This document shows, in pieces, positions 1-11,973 of a stretch of DNA of 64,000 nucleotides. This DNA comes from Gnetum montanum. Its lineage: Eukaryota; Streptophyta; Gnetopsida; Gnetales; Gnetaceae. Positions within the stretch are counted from its first letter, which is position 1. Each line of letters begins with the position of its first letter. The DNA is taken from assembly GCA_015680685.1 (NCBI GenBank), contig MNCI01035854.1:253654-317653 (forward strand), in the 5' to 3' direction. Position numbers and translations under genes: made by a program. Under the pieces are notes generated by a model. It was not told the origin of the DNA. It saw only the letters and a list, made by a program, of their open reading frames with translations, and did not search any database.

Positions 1-110
1 AAAACTAAAACTATCTCTCTACTTCATGCATTCTCCCCTATCCAAGCACCCAAGTGTCATATTTATAGGCAAATCCAGATGAGGCAACGTTGGGTATCAA
101 ACGTCACTTA
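1..110 (-). repeat. Inverted LTR (U3/R) fragment
   Basis: Read on the minus strand, this stretch contains a TATAAATA box followed by 'tgacacttgggtgc', the same promoter block seen in the LTRs of element 2 (17657) and, in the other direction, at about 317. It is therefore a piece of an LTR promoter region pointing left. It carries no ORF. Its outer boundary is outside the window. Confidence 0.6.
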
Positions 111-576
111 TCAACTCTGATATTGGGTACACAATGTCAAGGCTCCAACGTCACATATCTGACGTTGAGGCCTTACAATGGTGTCTCATCAATGATAAAT
201 GAAATTTTTGTCAGCTATGATATTAGGCATCCAATATCAAAGCCATGATATTAGATCCTCAATATCAAGGCACAAGCTATGATGTTGAATATCTGATATT
301 ACAAATGCATGCAGGTCTATAAATATGACACTTAGGCACGTAGTCCAACAAAAATTATCATTCTGACCTTAACAAAACTCTATCAGTTTGTTTTCTTAAT
401 TTTAGTACTTAACTCTTTACAGTGTATGCCCACAGTGTGTTGTTAAGTGATTAAACAAAGTCTTTATTCGAGTGGAATGTACTTGGACACATTTCAAGAG
501 CAGAAATAAAGATCGAGATTACTTTGCATCATTGTGATATCCACTTGCTTTCTTTACTCTTTATTTAGAATAATGT
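111..576 (+). repeat. Forward LTR fragment, cut by element 1
   Basis: The segment holds several GATATT/ATATC-type half-palindromes, a TATA box at about 317, and then a stretch very like the element 2 LTR (the 'ctttattcgagtggaatgt' and 'ataaagatcgagattac' blocks). The similarity ends exactly where the element 1 LTR starts at 577. It is best read as the LTR of an older related Ty3 element into which element 1 inserted. The rest of this LTR was not found after element 1, whose 3' end is itself truncated, so no target-site duplication can be checked. Confidence 0.6.
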
Positions 577-1442
577 TGATGAGTCATGATTTGACTAGCT
601 TTGATATCAGAGCCTCAACATTAGATACCTGATGTTGGAGCCCAGGACGTTATGTCGAATATCTAATATTGTAGGGTAAATGCCAGCCTATAAATATAAT
701 GCTTGTGCTCATAGTGTTCTATCAATTTTTAGTAAGTTTTTCATAGTTTTTGTCATAGCTTAATAAAGCCCTTGCAATTTTTTTTCTCCAAAGTTAGAAT
801 ATTTTCTAAGTACCTGCAACAAGAATCTAAGTGTGTATGGAACTATATTCGAACACTGATGTACCTGAGCACAACAGTGTGATAGGAATAAAGATGAGCC
901 CTTTTGATCATCCTTGCAGCACTGAGAATAGATTAATATTTCTTTAATGCATTCATTATTCAAGCACTTTACTTTAATGCATTTTTATTGAGTAATTAAT
1001 TTCTAATTATTAACAAACACAAGCACAAGCACTTTAAGCATACGTGTAGCACTTGGTAACCCAGAAATGCTTAACGTTTGGTAACCCAATGAGTCTATAT
1101 GCATTCAGGATGTGTCTAGGAGATTGGGATAAGTACTTGTGTTAGGTCAGCTAGGCAGTAGGCTAACTAGATATTAAATTCCTCTATCTTCCATTCTTGT
1201 TGTAGGCAATTAGATTTATAATACATAAAATGATGAAAATCATGTACCTCCATTACACTTAAACTATACCTTTGAGCTTCACAAGTGTAGTTGGGAAGAC
1301 AAGAAATGTTCTCAATGTCCATTTTAGTTCCTAGAGAAATTTGTGCACTAGAGAACTTTAGGTCCATGGAATTCGACCAGATCGTGCATGAACACTTTAG
1401 TGATTCGTATGGTTTGGCATGGGGGTACCTCACTACTCATCA
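577..1442 (+). repeat. 5' LTR of Ty3 element 1
   Basis: This 866-base LTR starts TGATGAGTCATG and ends CTCATCA, giving the usual TG...CA ends. The same sequence recurs at 9676 directly after a purine-rich tract. A TATAAATA box lies at 689, followed by an R/U5-like region. It ends one base before the tRNA-Asp-like primer site. Many substitutions separate it from the 3' copy, so the insertion is old. Confidence 0.85.
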
Positions 1443-1443
1443 T

Positions 1444-1461
1444 TAGCATTTTTTTTGGGGA
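1444..1461 (+). promoter_or_regulatory. Degenerate primer binding site, element 1
   Basis: The position directly after the 5' LTR corresponds to 'tggcaccattgtcgagg' of element 2 and 'tggcgttgttgccaaag' of element 3. These resemble the complement of a plant tRNA-Asp 3' end (TGGCGCCGTTGCCGGGG, from general knowledge). Here the site has decayed to a T-rich run and would not prime. Confidence 0.55.
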
Positions 1462-1599
1462 CTTTTTAGTTGTTTCGTGCACTATCTAGGACTTAGTGGA
1501 AATCATTCAAAATTGTTGGAGCAAACCTTAGAGTCATATCATACTTTAAGATTACTAAAATAAATTTAAAAAGCACACTGCATTTTTATCCTCTAATTG

Positions 1600-3480
1600 A
1601 AATTGTTTTCTTCTCAAAGGAGTGGTTCTCCATCCAAGTCTAATGAAGTACATCAGTCGATGCCTCAATAATATCAAGTGGTATATGCTCATCTTGATGA
1701 GTATGTACCTAATTTCACCTTCATCCTACATCAAGATGAATAGCTATGATGGTGTGACCTAGAGGGCACCATTATGTTGCTACCAGATCAATCTGTTCCT
1801 GCAATTCTCCAACAAATGCTTATTCATCTAGGTCTCCAGGAATGTCATGTTGATTATGTTCTCCAAGATACTGATGCTAGGGATTATTGTCCCACTGAGG
1901 TACAATGTCTATGGGATCGATAGCTAGAATAGCGTTATGAATTTGTGAAGAGAAAAGGATTCAACGATTCCCCATTCCTGCTATATTGAAAAGATAGTGG
2001 AGAATCCTTCTCTGGGGATTTTCCATTTAGTGAAATTTCTCTCTTTAACTTCAATGAAGGAGGGCAAAACTAGAACTTATAGTCCAAAATTCATAATCCT
2101 GGTTTTGGAAAGAATAAATCCAATGACAAAGAAGGATCCAAAGAGGCAAGTCAAGGCAAATATGTAGACAAGAAACAAGATCATGATCATGATCACGATC
2201 ATTGAAGAGGTGGTAGCAGGAACCGTGTTAACGTTAGTCCTCCTTCCTCTTCACCTTCGTCATCATCATCTTCTTCTTCTTCTAGCTTTGATCACAACTG
2301 CCAGGGGTGCGACCGTGATGAAGGTGACCAACAGGACCAGAATGATCAAAGGAACCATCAAGCAAGGCAAGATCAAGGGTGTAAACATTCAAGAGAGGCA
2401 TATTACCATGAACAAAGGGCTAGTAGAGGACATCGTAGGCACTATAATCATGGCCTCGATGAGCCTTTTCTTGCTACTCAAAGTATGCTCAATATCATAA
2501 AGGCAATACGAATTCCAACAAGGCATGTAAAGGATAGTTGGATCAAAAGGCTAGACATGAACAATATTCCTCAATTCAAAGGGGGATATAACTCAAATCT
2601 ACAAAATCATCTCTAAGCTTTTCAATATGCATGTGCCTTGCAAAATGTAAAAAATGAGTGGCAAAAGCTCAAGTTGTTTCCATGGACACTCATTAAAGAA
2701 GCAAAGAATTGGTACTAGTCCTTAAAACCATAATCTATTAGAAGATGGAGTATAATGTTTGAATTATTCAATGATAAATATCAAACGTACTCCCAAGTGT
2801 CCAACTTAAGAAGGCAGATCCAAGGATGAAAACAAGGAACACATGAATCCTTGGATGCCACCATTAGTCAATACTATTCCTTAATGCACAGATGTCCTAG
2901 CCATGGTTATTCTCAACTAGACCAACTTTAAGACATTGTAGATACGCTTTGATGTGAAACAAGAAGAATCCTTAGTGTTTATACCCAAGGGTGACTGGAA
3001 GAATTAAGTGCCCATTAGATCCAAAGATTAATCAACTACGTAGCTAAAGAGGAAGGTGAATTAAGAAAAAGAGAAAATGTAGAAGAGTACAACTGCAATT
3101 CTTCCATTCATAAGAGGGAGGTTTGACTCTATGACAATGAAGAATTAACACTTGATAAGGTGACGAATAGGAAAACCTTACCACTCCAAAAATTTCAATC
3201 CAAAGTTACAGCCAAGGTTAATTAGTTATGGAACTCCATTTATAGTAGATTTTAAGCTATTCTAAAAATTGCTAAAGAGTCCAAAGAACAAGATAGTGAT
3301 CATGAGTGTAAGAGGCATCAAGAAGCTGAACGTGCCTATCAAAGAGGTAAGGGTAAGATTGTTGCAATAGAAGAAGTTGTGAGAAGTGAATCAGATGATG
3401 ACAATGGGTATGATGTCTGCCAATATGAACATTCTACGAGATGTTGCCCCATAGTGTCACACTTACAGGATTCTGGGATG
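1600..3480 (+). pseudogene. Decayed gag of element 1
   Basis: Conceptual translation gives a Ty3 Gag matching elements 2 and 3: 'RLDMNNIPQF', 'NEWQKLKLFPWTL' and 'LFNDKYQTYSQVSNL', preceded by a low-complexity His/Asp and Ser-rich stretch (about 2180-2290). The initiator ATG conserved in elements 2 and 3 (both encode MSSSH) reads TTG at the matching place (about 1607). Many in-frame stops lie at positions where the relatives have Gln or Trp. The Gag would have formed the virus-like particle; this copy cannot be translated through. Confidence 0.75.
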
Positions 3481-4560
3481 TACAATTTGAATACACGACT
3501 AGCATAAAGGCAAACACCTAGAAGATTGCCTTATCCTCAAGGTAATTCTAGGTAGTTCTACTAGCAACAATAGTATTATCCAAGTGGAACTCTGTTGCAA
3601 CCATATGAGTAGTATGAAAAATGGCAATAATCATAGTCATGGGTGCTGACACCACTAAGGCAACAATACCTTTACAAACAACCTAATTCCTATGGGTACT
3701 ACATTTAGTAGCCTTTGTCTCTATGTGACTCTTCTAGTCACATTTCTACTTTCCAATCTCACTACCATCCTTCCGATTATTATCGAACTCATTCTCCACA
3801 TGTAAGAATGGATACCATCTCTTACACTTATCCTCCTTCTATCCCCACACATCTTCCTCCTACCTCCTTATAGCTACTTCCTGCTCCACCTATCCAAGGT
3901 GAGCTGCCAACTCAACTACAACAACACAACGCTACTAGGGTTGTTAATCTACAACCTATTCATTAACCAAGTGGGTTGAAGACTCAATTAAAGAACAAAC
4001 TTTTCTTTCAACCTCGTAGTCCTTCTAAACCCTCAAATACACCCATGATTGACAATCCTATTCCTTCATCTTCCTCTATATTAAATTCTTTCAAGTCTCC
4101 TTTAGACCAAACACTACCTAGGATCCATATTGTGATGCTTATTCACACTATATCTGATTGGGCCCATGCTAAAAACCTTCCCAAGAAATTAGCTTATCTT
4201 GGAAGCCCTTTTATTTATTTGAAAATTTCTACAAATGAACCATGCAAATCTCTTCTTAACTCAGGTTCTAATGTCGACCTGATCTCTCATAAGATGTATA
4301 CTACTGTGTGTGACCATTGTGTGTGGGTGGTCTTATCCTACTAATTTCCTAGTGATCAAGGTAGAGAACTGCAAAGGGAACTTCCCAATCATCATGGGAA
4401 GGACATGGCTAAGCATCATTGATGCAAGAATGGACATTAGAGATATTTCCTTGGAAATATCTAAAGAAAATGCCTTCAAGAAGATTAAGAAGAAGCAAGT
4501 TCTATGCATTGCGTATAGCAATATAAGGTGCAATTGTGTGCAGAAAATCTAGGCAGTCAA
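3481..4560 (+). pseudogene. Element 1 gag tail and aspartic protease remnant
   Basis: A proline/glutamine/tyrosine-rich spacer (about 3500-3950) leads into a retroviral-type aspartic protease. The active-site loop reads 'LLNSGSNVDLI' at about 4250-4285, with Asn in place of the catalytic Asp. A following 'FPIIMGRTWL' block (about 4380-4412) matches the protease flap/dimer region. A frameshift separates the two halves near 4310. The protease would have matured Gag-Pol; the copy is inactive by active-site change, frameshift and stops. Confidence 0.6.
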
Positions 4561-4979
4561 ATAAGCATCAATCTCTGTAGGCAAGTAGTGTGCACCAAAA
4601 GTAGAAATTCAAAGGTGTTTGTATGTAGCAACCACAAAACATGAGGGCACCTAATGGTTAACCACTGATTCTAAAAATAGCACACTTTACATGGAATCGA
4701 CTAAGAGCCTAACATGCACATATGTTGCAAACATCGATGAGCTAGAACAAGTTCATCACCAACTCTCTAATGATGAAAATGATGATACCTATTGGGGAGC
4801 GTTGGAAAAAATTTCAAGCAAAAGTCCCTTGAACTAAAAACTCTACTGGCCAAAATGGAATATGTGTTCTTAAAAAATGGGAAGCTAGTCATAATCAATG
4901 CAAATCTTACTCTAAAATAGAAAAGATGTTGAATATGATCAACAACTTTTGCTTGCTCATATCCTGAACTCACATGGAT

Positions 4980-6390
4980 TGACCCTAAGATGGTTGAACC
5001 TCAAACTTAAGTAGATTATCAAAGAGGAAATTAAACAACTCCTCAATGTCGAGTTCATTTATCCCATTGCAGATAGTGAGTGGGTTGGTCCACTTGTGAT
5101 TGTAACAAAGAAAGGAGGTAAGTGGCAAGTCTACATTGATTTTCGGCTGCTGAATATGGCAACATTCAAGGATCATTTTCTGTTGTCATTTGTTCATCAG
5201 GTGTTAGACACAATATCTAGGCATTGCTACTATAGTTTTCTAGATGGTTATAGTGGCTATAACCAAATTCAAATTGCATTAAAGGACCAAGCCAAGACAA
5301 CATTCACGAGTCCCTGGGAAAATTTTGCATATCATAAGATGCCATTTGGTCTATGCAATGTCCCTGCTACATTCTAACACCTAGTTTTAAGCATTTTTCC
5401 ATAGAAAATCGGTAGTGATGTGGAAGTCTTCATGGATGACTTCTTCACCTATGGAGCTACATTTGAGCAAGCCCTGGACTACCTTGAGCAAGGCCTGAAA
5501 CAATGTGTTGAGACAAACCTTAGGCTCAACTAGCAAAAGAGTCATCTAATGGTCTAAGAAGGCATTGTGTTGGGTCATCAAATTTCACAAGTAGGAATTG
5601 AGGTAGACTCTTAGAAAATAAGGGTCATCCAAGGAATAACCCATCAACTAGAAACTATCAAAGATGTTCAATCATTTTTTGGACATACTGGCTACTACTG
5701 GTAATTCAAAGAGAATTTCTCTAAGATCACAAAACCATTGGTAGAGCTAACAAAGAAAGATGCTCCACTAGTCTGGATTGCGGAATGTGAAAAAGCATTC
5801 CAATAACTGAAAGAGAAACTTGTAGAAACTTCAATCCTACAAGCACCCGACTAGTCTAGAGCATTCCATGTCATGACAGATGCATCAAATTATGCCTTGG
5901 GAGCTATGCTTTCATAGATGGATGATAAGAAACATCCATACTACATCCACTATGCAAGCCAAAGCATTATGGGTGCACAACTAAACTACACCACCATAGA
6001 AAAAGAATTAATGATAGTGGTGTTTACTCTAGAGAAGTTTAGGAATTATGTGATTGAATACAATGTGTTTGTGCACATGGACCACAGTGCCATTCGCTTC
6101 CTAATGAACAAGCCAACGATGAGCCCCTGTGTCATACAGTGGTTGGTGATTTTACAAGAATTTGATCTTACGATGGTAGATCGAAAAGGTATTGAGAATG
6201 TGGTTACTATTCACTTATCTCAATTACAATGGGACAAAAAAGAGGAAGAGAACCCACGATCTAATATGTTTCCTGATGAACTCCTCTTTGCCATAGCTAT
6301 AACCGAACAATTGCCCAATGGTATGATGGCATTCTCACCTATCTTCTCACTTAGGAGATGCCATAAGGGTTAGATCATCAGAAGAGATAA
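4980..6390 (+). pseudogene. Element 1 reverse transcriptase and RNase H, decayed
   Basis: The reading frame shows RT blocks in order: 'VIVTKKGGKWQVYIDFR' (about 5095), 'FLDGYSGYNQIQIAL' (about 5240), 'MPFGLCNVPATF' (about 5340) and the catalytic 'VFMDDFF' (about 5425). RNase H follows: 'FHVMTDASNYALGAML' (about 5866), 'YTTIEKELMIVVF' (about 5990) and 'MDHSAIRFL' (about 6078). The FMDDF box together with the tRNA-Asp-type primer site recalls the Athila branch of non-chromoviral Ty3 elements; that lineage call is tentative. TAG, TAA and TGA stops interrupt the frame throughout, for example at 5376 and 5914. Confidence 0.85.
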
Positions 6391-6399
6391 CAGTTTCTT

Positions 6400-7560
6400 C
6401 ACCAAGTGAAATGCTTCATGGAGATCAAAAAACACCTCAACAAGATGTGTGTCAATGGTCTGGTTCGATGGTGTGTCCCTGATGCTAATCAACTGCACAT
6501 TCTCCAAGACACTCATGAAGGTCCTTGTGGGGGCCACTATGCTAGGAGATCTACGACCATTAAAATCCTAATGATAGGGTACTATTGGCCAACAATATTC
6601 AAGGACACTCACCAATATGTTCACTCTTGTGAATGATGCCAATGGAATGGTGGAATGACCACTTGAATGGAGGGACCTCAATAATGGATTCAACCATTGG
6701 AACCCTTTGACATTTAGGGCATTGATGTCATGGGGCCCATCACACCCATGTCAAATGGAAAGGCGTACATCATAGTCACTATTAACTATTATACGAAATG
6801 GGCAGAAGCAACAGCCGTCACCAAATGGACATCTTTCACTACTTCTTGATTTGTACAACAAAATGTTATAAATAGGTTTGGTGTGCCACATGCATTAATT
6901 TCTGATAATGGAACTCACTTTACAAGCACTACTTTTTGAAAGCTCATGTAATGCTTGGGGGTTGAACATAAACTCATAACACCCTACCATCCCCAAGCCA
7001 ATGCTCACGTTGATGTTACCAATAGGAAAATCACAAAGATTCTATCAAGAACCATTAGCATATATAGGAAAGACTAGAGCATGAAACTCGACAATGCCCT
7101 ATGGGCTTATTGCTTAACATGGAAGCTTCCTATAGGCTACTCTCCCTATGAGCTTATGTACGAAAAATTACCAATGCTTCCTATTCTATCTGAGCTCCAT
7201 ACAGTTTCAACTTGTGACCTCGACCTTGAATTAAGTCTAGCACAAAAAGAATGATTAATGAATCTCAACTTGCTAGATGAAAATCAATTAGTAGCCCTGT
7301 CACCTAATGAGCTATACAAAGCATTCAACAAACAACACAATGAACTTAGAATCAAAAAAGTCAAACCTCAACCAGGAGATAAGGTTTTCTACTGAAATCC
7401 CACACATATATCTCAACGAACCAAGTTCCAAACATTGTGGCAAGGACCTTACATCATTTATGAAACTTTTCTTTCTGGGGCCATGATGATCTACAAACTT
7501 GTGAGACCAGACAAGAAATAGCTAGTCAACATACAACAAGTCAAACCTTTCCACAAGCAT
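6400..7560 (+). pseudogene. Element 1 integrase, decayed
   Basis: The HHCC zinc-finger part is visible as 'HILQDTHEGPCGGHYARR' then 'YWPTIFKDTHQYVHSC' (about 6500-6635). The catalytic core follows with 'GIDVMGPITP' (about 6718), 'YYTKWAEATAV' (about 6788) and 'FGVPHALISDNGTHFTS' (about 6878). The C-terminal part reads 'KVKPQPGDKVFY' and 'LWQGPYIIYE' (about 7360-7465). No chromodomain could be recognised before the frame ends near 7550. Stops at 6636, 6655, 6717, 6848 and elsewhere make it non-functional. Confidence 0.8.
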
Positions 7561-7836
7561 AAGCCAACTAATACAAAAAATGCCTCATCAAATGGACAAC
7601 TACGCTCAATATTTCAAATCTCTTCCTTTCAACTCAGTCATGGGGAAGATGGCTATCCATGCTAACCATATAAGCAGCTCCTCAGTTTTTCATATTTTGG
7701 TTTTACATGTTTTTTTTTACACGTACTTTATTTTACACTTTTTGTTTTCTACATTATTAATTTTTAAAAGTTTTCATTTTACAACATCATTAGTATGTTT
7801 TCCTTTTCTTGAATATTTTACAATTTCTTTTATATA

Positions 7837-7872
<36 letters not shown>

Positions 7873-9659
7873 TTTTCTTATTGGGATGTGATTTTCTTAT
7901 CTTGTTTTAATAATAAGCATCTTATTGCCAATTGGGTGCAGTGTCATTTAATTGATGTGAGTACATATTACTCAGTTATTTGGTTGTTGGTGTCTTGATT
8001 CTAGCTTTGAATTTTGTCACGAATAATTAGGACATGGTTTCTTAGTTATGCAACAAGCAATGAGTCCACAACATCCACCCATCCACAAATTCTATGGTTT
8101 TCCTTATTCTAAAAATGTGCATTCCCTTTTTCATTAATAAAACTTTAATAAATTTGTGACTCTAGTAGTTTTTGAATTTGAAAAGGATTCATAGGTTTGA
8201 ACAAGGTGTGACTTTAAGGAGATTTGGTATTCTTTGTGCCTTTCTGTTTGCCTAGATGCATGTGTGTTTTCATGGATTTCTTACTATTCCATGTCAACCA
8301 ATAAAAGGAAGTTGAATAAGTATTTACATGGTGTGGTTCTCATCATTAAGAAAATGATGGGAATTCAAAGCACACCACTTAGACAAAATAAACACATGCA
8401 TCTTTGGATGGTGTGGTTTCCATTTCAAAAAAATGATGGAAATTCAAAGCACGTCTCTTAGACAAAATAAATGGGCTACAAGCACTGGTTATGGGACTAG
8501 AAATACATGTTACCCATGCTTGAATGTCCCCTCTAACTAAGGCCCTTCCTCACTTCCTACTTCTCTTTTTCTTCTCTAATAAGGAACGGTGGTTGTTCTG
8601 TGGGAGCACTCTTGTGTCTCAGCGAAGTGAACTGGTCTTAAAATGACGATGTGATGTCAATGAACGTGGTTGGTTTTGGTCTGGACTATTGATGGATTTT
8701 ATCAAGTCATTTAACCACAAAATTCACAAGGAACTTCATGTAACCTTAATTAGGAACTCCATTCCACTCTCTCTCATCCATCTATGCTTGCCATGTCTCA
8801 CCTCACTACACGTTTCATGTTCTTTTTCGATGTCCTACTTTGATGTGTTAAAATTCTTAGGTAATTTCTTTTGGGTTTTTGCACATAACCTTCCGTAATC
8901 ATTAATCATCCATGGAGCCCATGGACTCCTTAGTTTGAAGTTATGCAAGGGCATAAAAGGCCTGTGCCTACTTTGGGGAGGATCCACTTGCATGTCTTTT
9001 GGTTGGATTAGTTAAGTTCTTTATCCCTAGACATTCTTATAATCAAATCCTTTTGTGTTCCCCATCAATGACATCCAATTATGCACATCTTGACAACATT
9101 TTGCAATGAACTTTCCTCTTTATTATTGTGAATTCTTAAACCCTCTTCAAGCATTTCATCATGTTTGAAATTTTTCAAATTTAATGAACTACTTATCTAT
9201 TTTACCTATTTGTCAGTCTTCTAGCTAACACTCCTAAGGAATCAATTTACCACAATCACAACCTAGCCAAGTATAACCACCAATGAGACAAGGTACTTAA
9301 TAGCTATGTGTTACACATTGCATACTAATTCGTGATTCTGTTGTGATTGTAATGGGAAGCATGGACTCGAAGCGAGACTATCTTCACCAAGGATGATGCT
9401 ACAATATCACACAATGAGGACTGTGCATGATCATTGGATCTTCTCTCTCGCTCTTCAACTACCAAGAGGCGTTGGACGTTCTCACTTCTCTTATCATGAA
9501 CACTCAATTTTATGAAAGATTGTAAATCTGTATACTTGGGAGATCAGAGTTTGTTTGTTCCATCTGAGTCAATTTGTATGTTAGTCAATAATCCCATACC
9601 TACCCAATATTTTGTAAGGAACTTGTTTCTTCTCTTCTTCACTCGAAGATGAGTTTTCA
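7561..9659 (+). other. Element 1 3' non-coding region
   Basis: No coding signal was seen. The region has a TA/TGTA microsatellite at 7831-7872 and an imperfect 80-base tandem duplication (8329-8408 and 8409-8475, each with 'tggtgtggtt' and 'cttagacaaaataaa'). Short ORFs here lack any recognisable motif. It ends in the polypurine tract before the 3' LTR. Confidence 0.6.
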
Positions 9660-9675
9660 TTCAGTCATGGGGGTA
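9660..9675 (+). promoter_or_regulatory. Polypurine tract, element 1
   Basis: The 'tcagtcatgggggta' stretch abuts the 3' LTR start TGATGAG. The same layout occurs in element 2 ('actcagttgtggaggta' then TGATGAAG at 17490). It is the expected primer for plus-strand DNA synthesis. Confidence 0.6.
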
Positions 9676-10366
9676 TGATGAGTCATGATTTAACTAGCTC
9701 TGATATCAAATATCCAATATTAGAGCCTTGACATTGGATACCTAATGTCAGAGCCCAGGACATAATGTCGAATATCCAATATTGCAGGGTATATGCTGAC
9801 CTATAAATATAGTGCTTGGGCTCATAGTTTTTGGTTAGTTTTTAGTAATTTTTTCATAGTTTTTGTCATAGCTTAGCAAAGCCCTTGCAGTTTGTTTTCT
9901 CCAAAGTTAGAATATTTTCTGAGTGCTCGCAGCAGGAGTCTGAGTGTGTACGGAACTTTATTCGAACACTAATGTACCTAAGCACAACAGTGTGATGGGA
10001 ATAAAGATGAGCCCTTTTGATCATCCTTGCAGCAATGAGAATAGATTACTATTTCTTTAATGCATTCATTATTCAAGCACTTTACTTTAATGAATTTTCA
10101 TTGAGAAATTAATTTCCAGTTGTTAATGAACATAAACACAACCACTTTGAGCATACGTGTAGCACTTGGTAACCCAAAAATGCTTAACATTTGGTAACCC
10201 ACTAGTGCTATATGCATTTAGGATGTGTCTAGGAGAGTGGAATGGGTACATGTGTTAAGCTAGCTAGGCAATAGGCTAACTAGATATTAAATTCCTTTAT
10301 CTTCCATTCTTATTGTAGGTGATTAAATTTATAAGACATAAAATGTTAAAAATGATGTACCTCAAT
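9676..10366 (+). repeat. 3' LTR of element 1, truncated
   Basis: It matches 577-1255 from TGATGAGTCATG through the TATA box (9802) to 'gatgtacctc'. The last roughly 190 bases of the LTR are missing, and unrelated sequence follows at about 10367. The element is therefore broken at its right end and has no testable target-site duplication. Confidence 0.8.
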
Positions 10367-10953
10367 TTCACCCTTGCCAACCTCACCTCCAATGCCTTCC
10401 TTGTTTTGTTGCCTATTTAGTCACCATGGACCCTTTGTCATGCTATACTTCCCATTGTAGAAATCCCCCAACTCACCTTGACATGCATCTCTATAGAACT
10501 GATTTGCAATAACTTTCAAATGACCGTTTTGTGATCATCATTATTTTGTTTAAGTTTCCATTGTCAAAATAATAAGATAATAATAATAACAATGATAACA
10601 ATAATAAATATGGATATGCTTTGCTTATTTGCCAACTCCATGTTTACTCTAAGTTATCTTTATAATTAATTGATTATTTTACTTTTAGCTATTTATAATT
10701 AATTAATTACTAACTTACTCTCAATTATTAATTAACAAACACATATAGAAGGAATTAATGAAGTTCAAATTACAAAGGAAATTTGGAAACTTAACGCATC
10801 ACCTAATCTTGCAAAAGAAATTATGTATAATTGTGGACATGTGGCCAGTTCTTCCTCCTCCCAGAAAAGAAAGAGAGAAAGAAGAGGGGGAAGGAAGCCA
10901 TATATAAGACCTCCTAATGTAGTTAGAAGAGGGAGGAGAAAAAGAAACTAGCC
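10367..10953. other. Non-coding DNA between elements 1 and 2
   Basis: AT-rich sequence with a simple ATA/ATAACA-rich tract (about 10570-10610) and a purine-rich stretch (about 10860-10950). No ORF or known repeat was recognised. The last bases (tagcc) are the left flank of element 2 and do not match its right flank (cagtg). Confidence 0.5.
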
Positions 10954-11842
10954 TGATGAAGCATCAGTTGGCTATATTGACGTAGCTATTTGCGAAAAAG
11001 TCAATTTTTTGTCCACCAATGATATTGTAGCTACGATATTGTATCAGCGATGTTACAGGATGTGTGCCTACCTAGAAATACAACACTTGGGTGCATAAGT
11101 CAAAGAACTTTCATTCCACCCTTAGGTAAATTCTTGTAGTTTGTTTTCATAGTTTTAGTGATAAAGTGAATGCCCGTAGTGTGGTGTTGAGTAGTTGTAT
11201 AGAATCTTTATTCAAGTGAAGTGTACTTGGGCATAGTTCATGTCTAGAAATAAAGATCGAGATTACTTTCCATCATTGCAGCATCCACTCAGTTTTATTA
11301 TTTTACTTAGCATAGTTTTTTACTATTTTCTTAGTTTAATCATTTACATTTCCAAGTACTTTACTTTCTTTTTCATTAGTATGGCAAAATGAGTACCACT
11401 AGTTTCAAGCATTTAAGTGTAATCATTTGGTAATCCTAATAATGTTATTTCTTGGTTTACCCAATAGCATAACTCTTGGTAATCCTATAATGCTTACATG
11501 AGTCCAAGACATATACGGTAAGCTAGGACTAGATGCTCATCACTCTAAGCTAGATTAGATTTACATTACTATCATTACATAGGCTTAGGATTAAATTTTA
11601 TTCTCCATTATGTTTATTGCTAGGAGTAAAATGGGCCTAACAACATCAATTATAATATGCCTCACTTTGGACTAAACCATACGTGACAAAGCTACCACTA
11701 GTCTAAGTGGGAAAACAACGTCCTACGATCGATGCTTAACAATCTAGATTGCACAACTAGTTCCATCCACGAAATTCAACTGAGTCATGTGTGAACGCTT
11801 GTGATTCGTATGGTTGGGCATAGGGGTACCCACCGCTCATCA
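10954..11842 (+). repeat. 5' LTR of element 2
   Basis: 889-base LTR with TG (TGATGAAGCATC) and CA (CTCATCA) ends, repeated at 17490-18440. Its U3 has three GATRTT-type units at 11021, 11035 and 11049, exactly 14 bases apart. The TATA box of the 3' copy (TATAAATA) is TAGAAATA here (11073-11080), so the promoter driving the element is probably weakened. Confidence 0.9.
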
Positions 11843-11843
11843 T

Positions 11844-11860
11844 TGGCACCATTGTCGAGG
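11844..11860 (+). promoter_or_regulatory. Primer binding site, element 2
   Basis: 'tggcaccattgtcgagg' lies one base after the 5' LTR. It resembles the complement of the 3' end of plant tRNA-Asp with a few mismatches. Elements 1 and 3 have the same site, in a decayed and an intermediate form. Confidence 0.7.
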
Positions 11861-11973
11861 ATGGTGCTAGTTATCTAGATTAGATAAATTATAAATGATT
11901 GTTGTGAAAGTATTATCGATTTATCTTTTAGAGAATATTAATATTTTAAGTCACACACATATCAAATAAAATC

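Noticed and set aside
2183-2500. 105-codon ORF on the plus strand
   Set aside because: It is an alternative frame of the His/Asp- and Ser-rich spacer of element 1 gag; the correct frame matches elements 2 and 3.
7831-7872. TA/TGTA microsatellite as a possible regulatory or origin element
   Set aside because: Simple-sequence repeat inside a dead transposon with no other signal.
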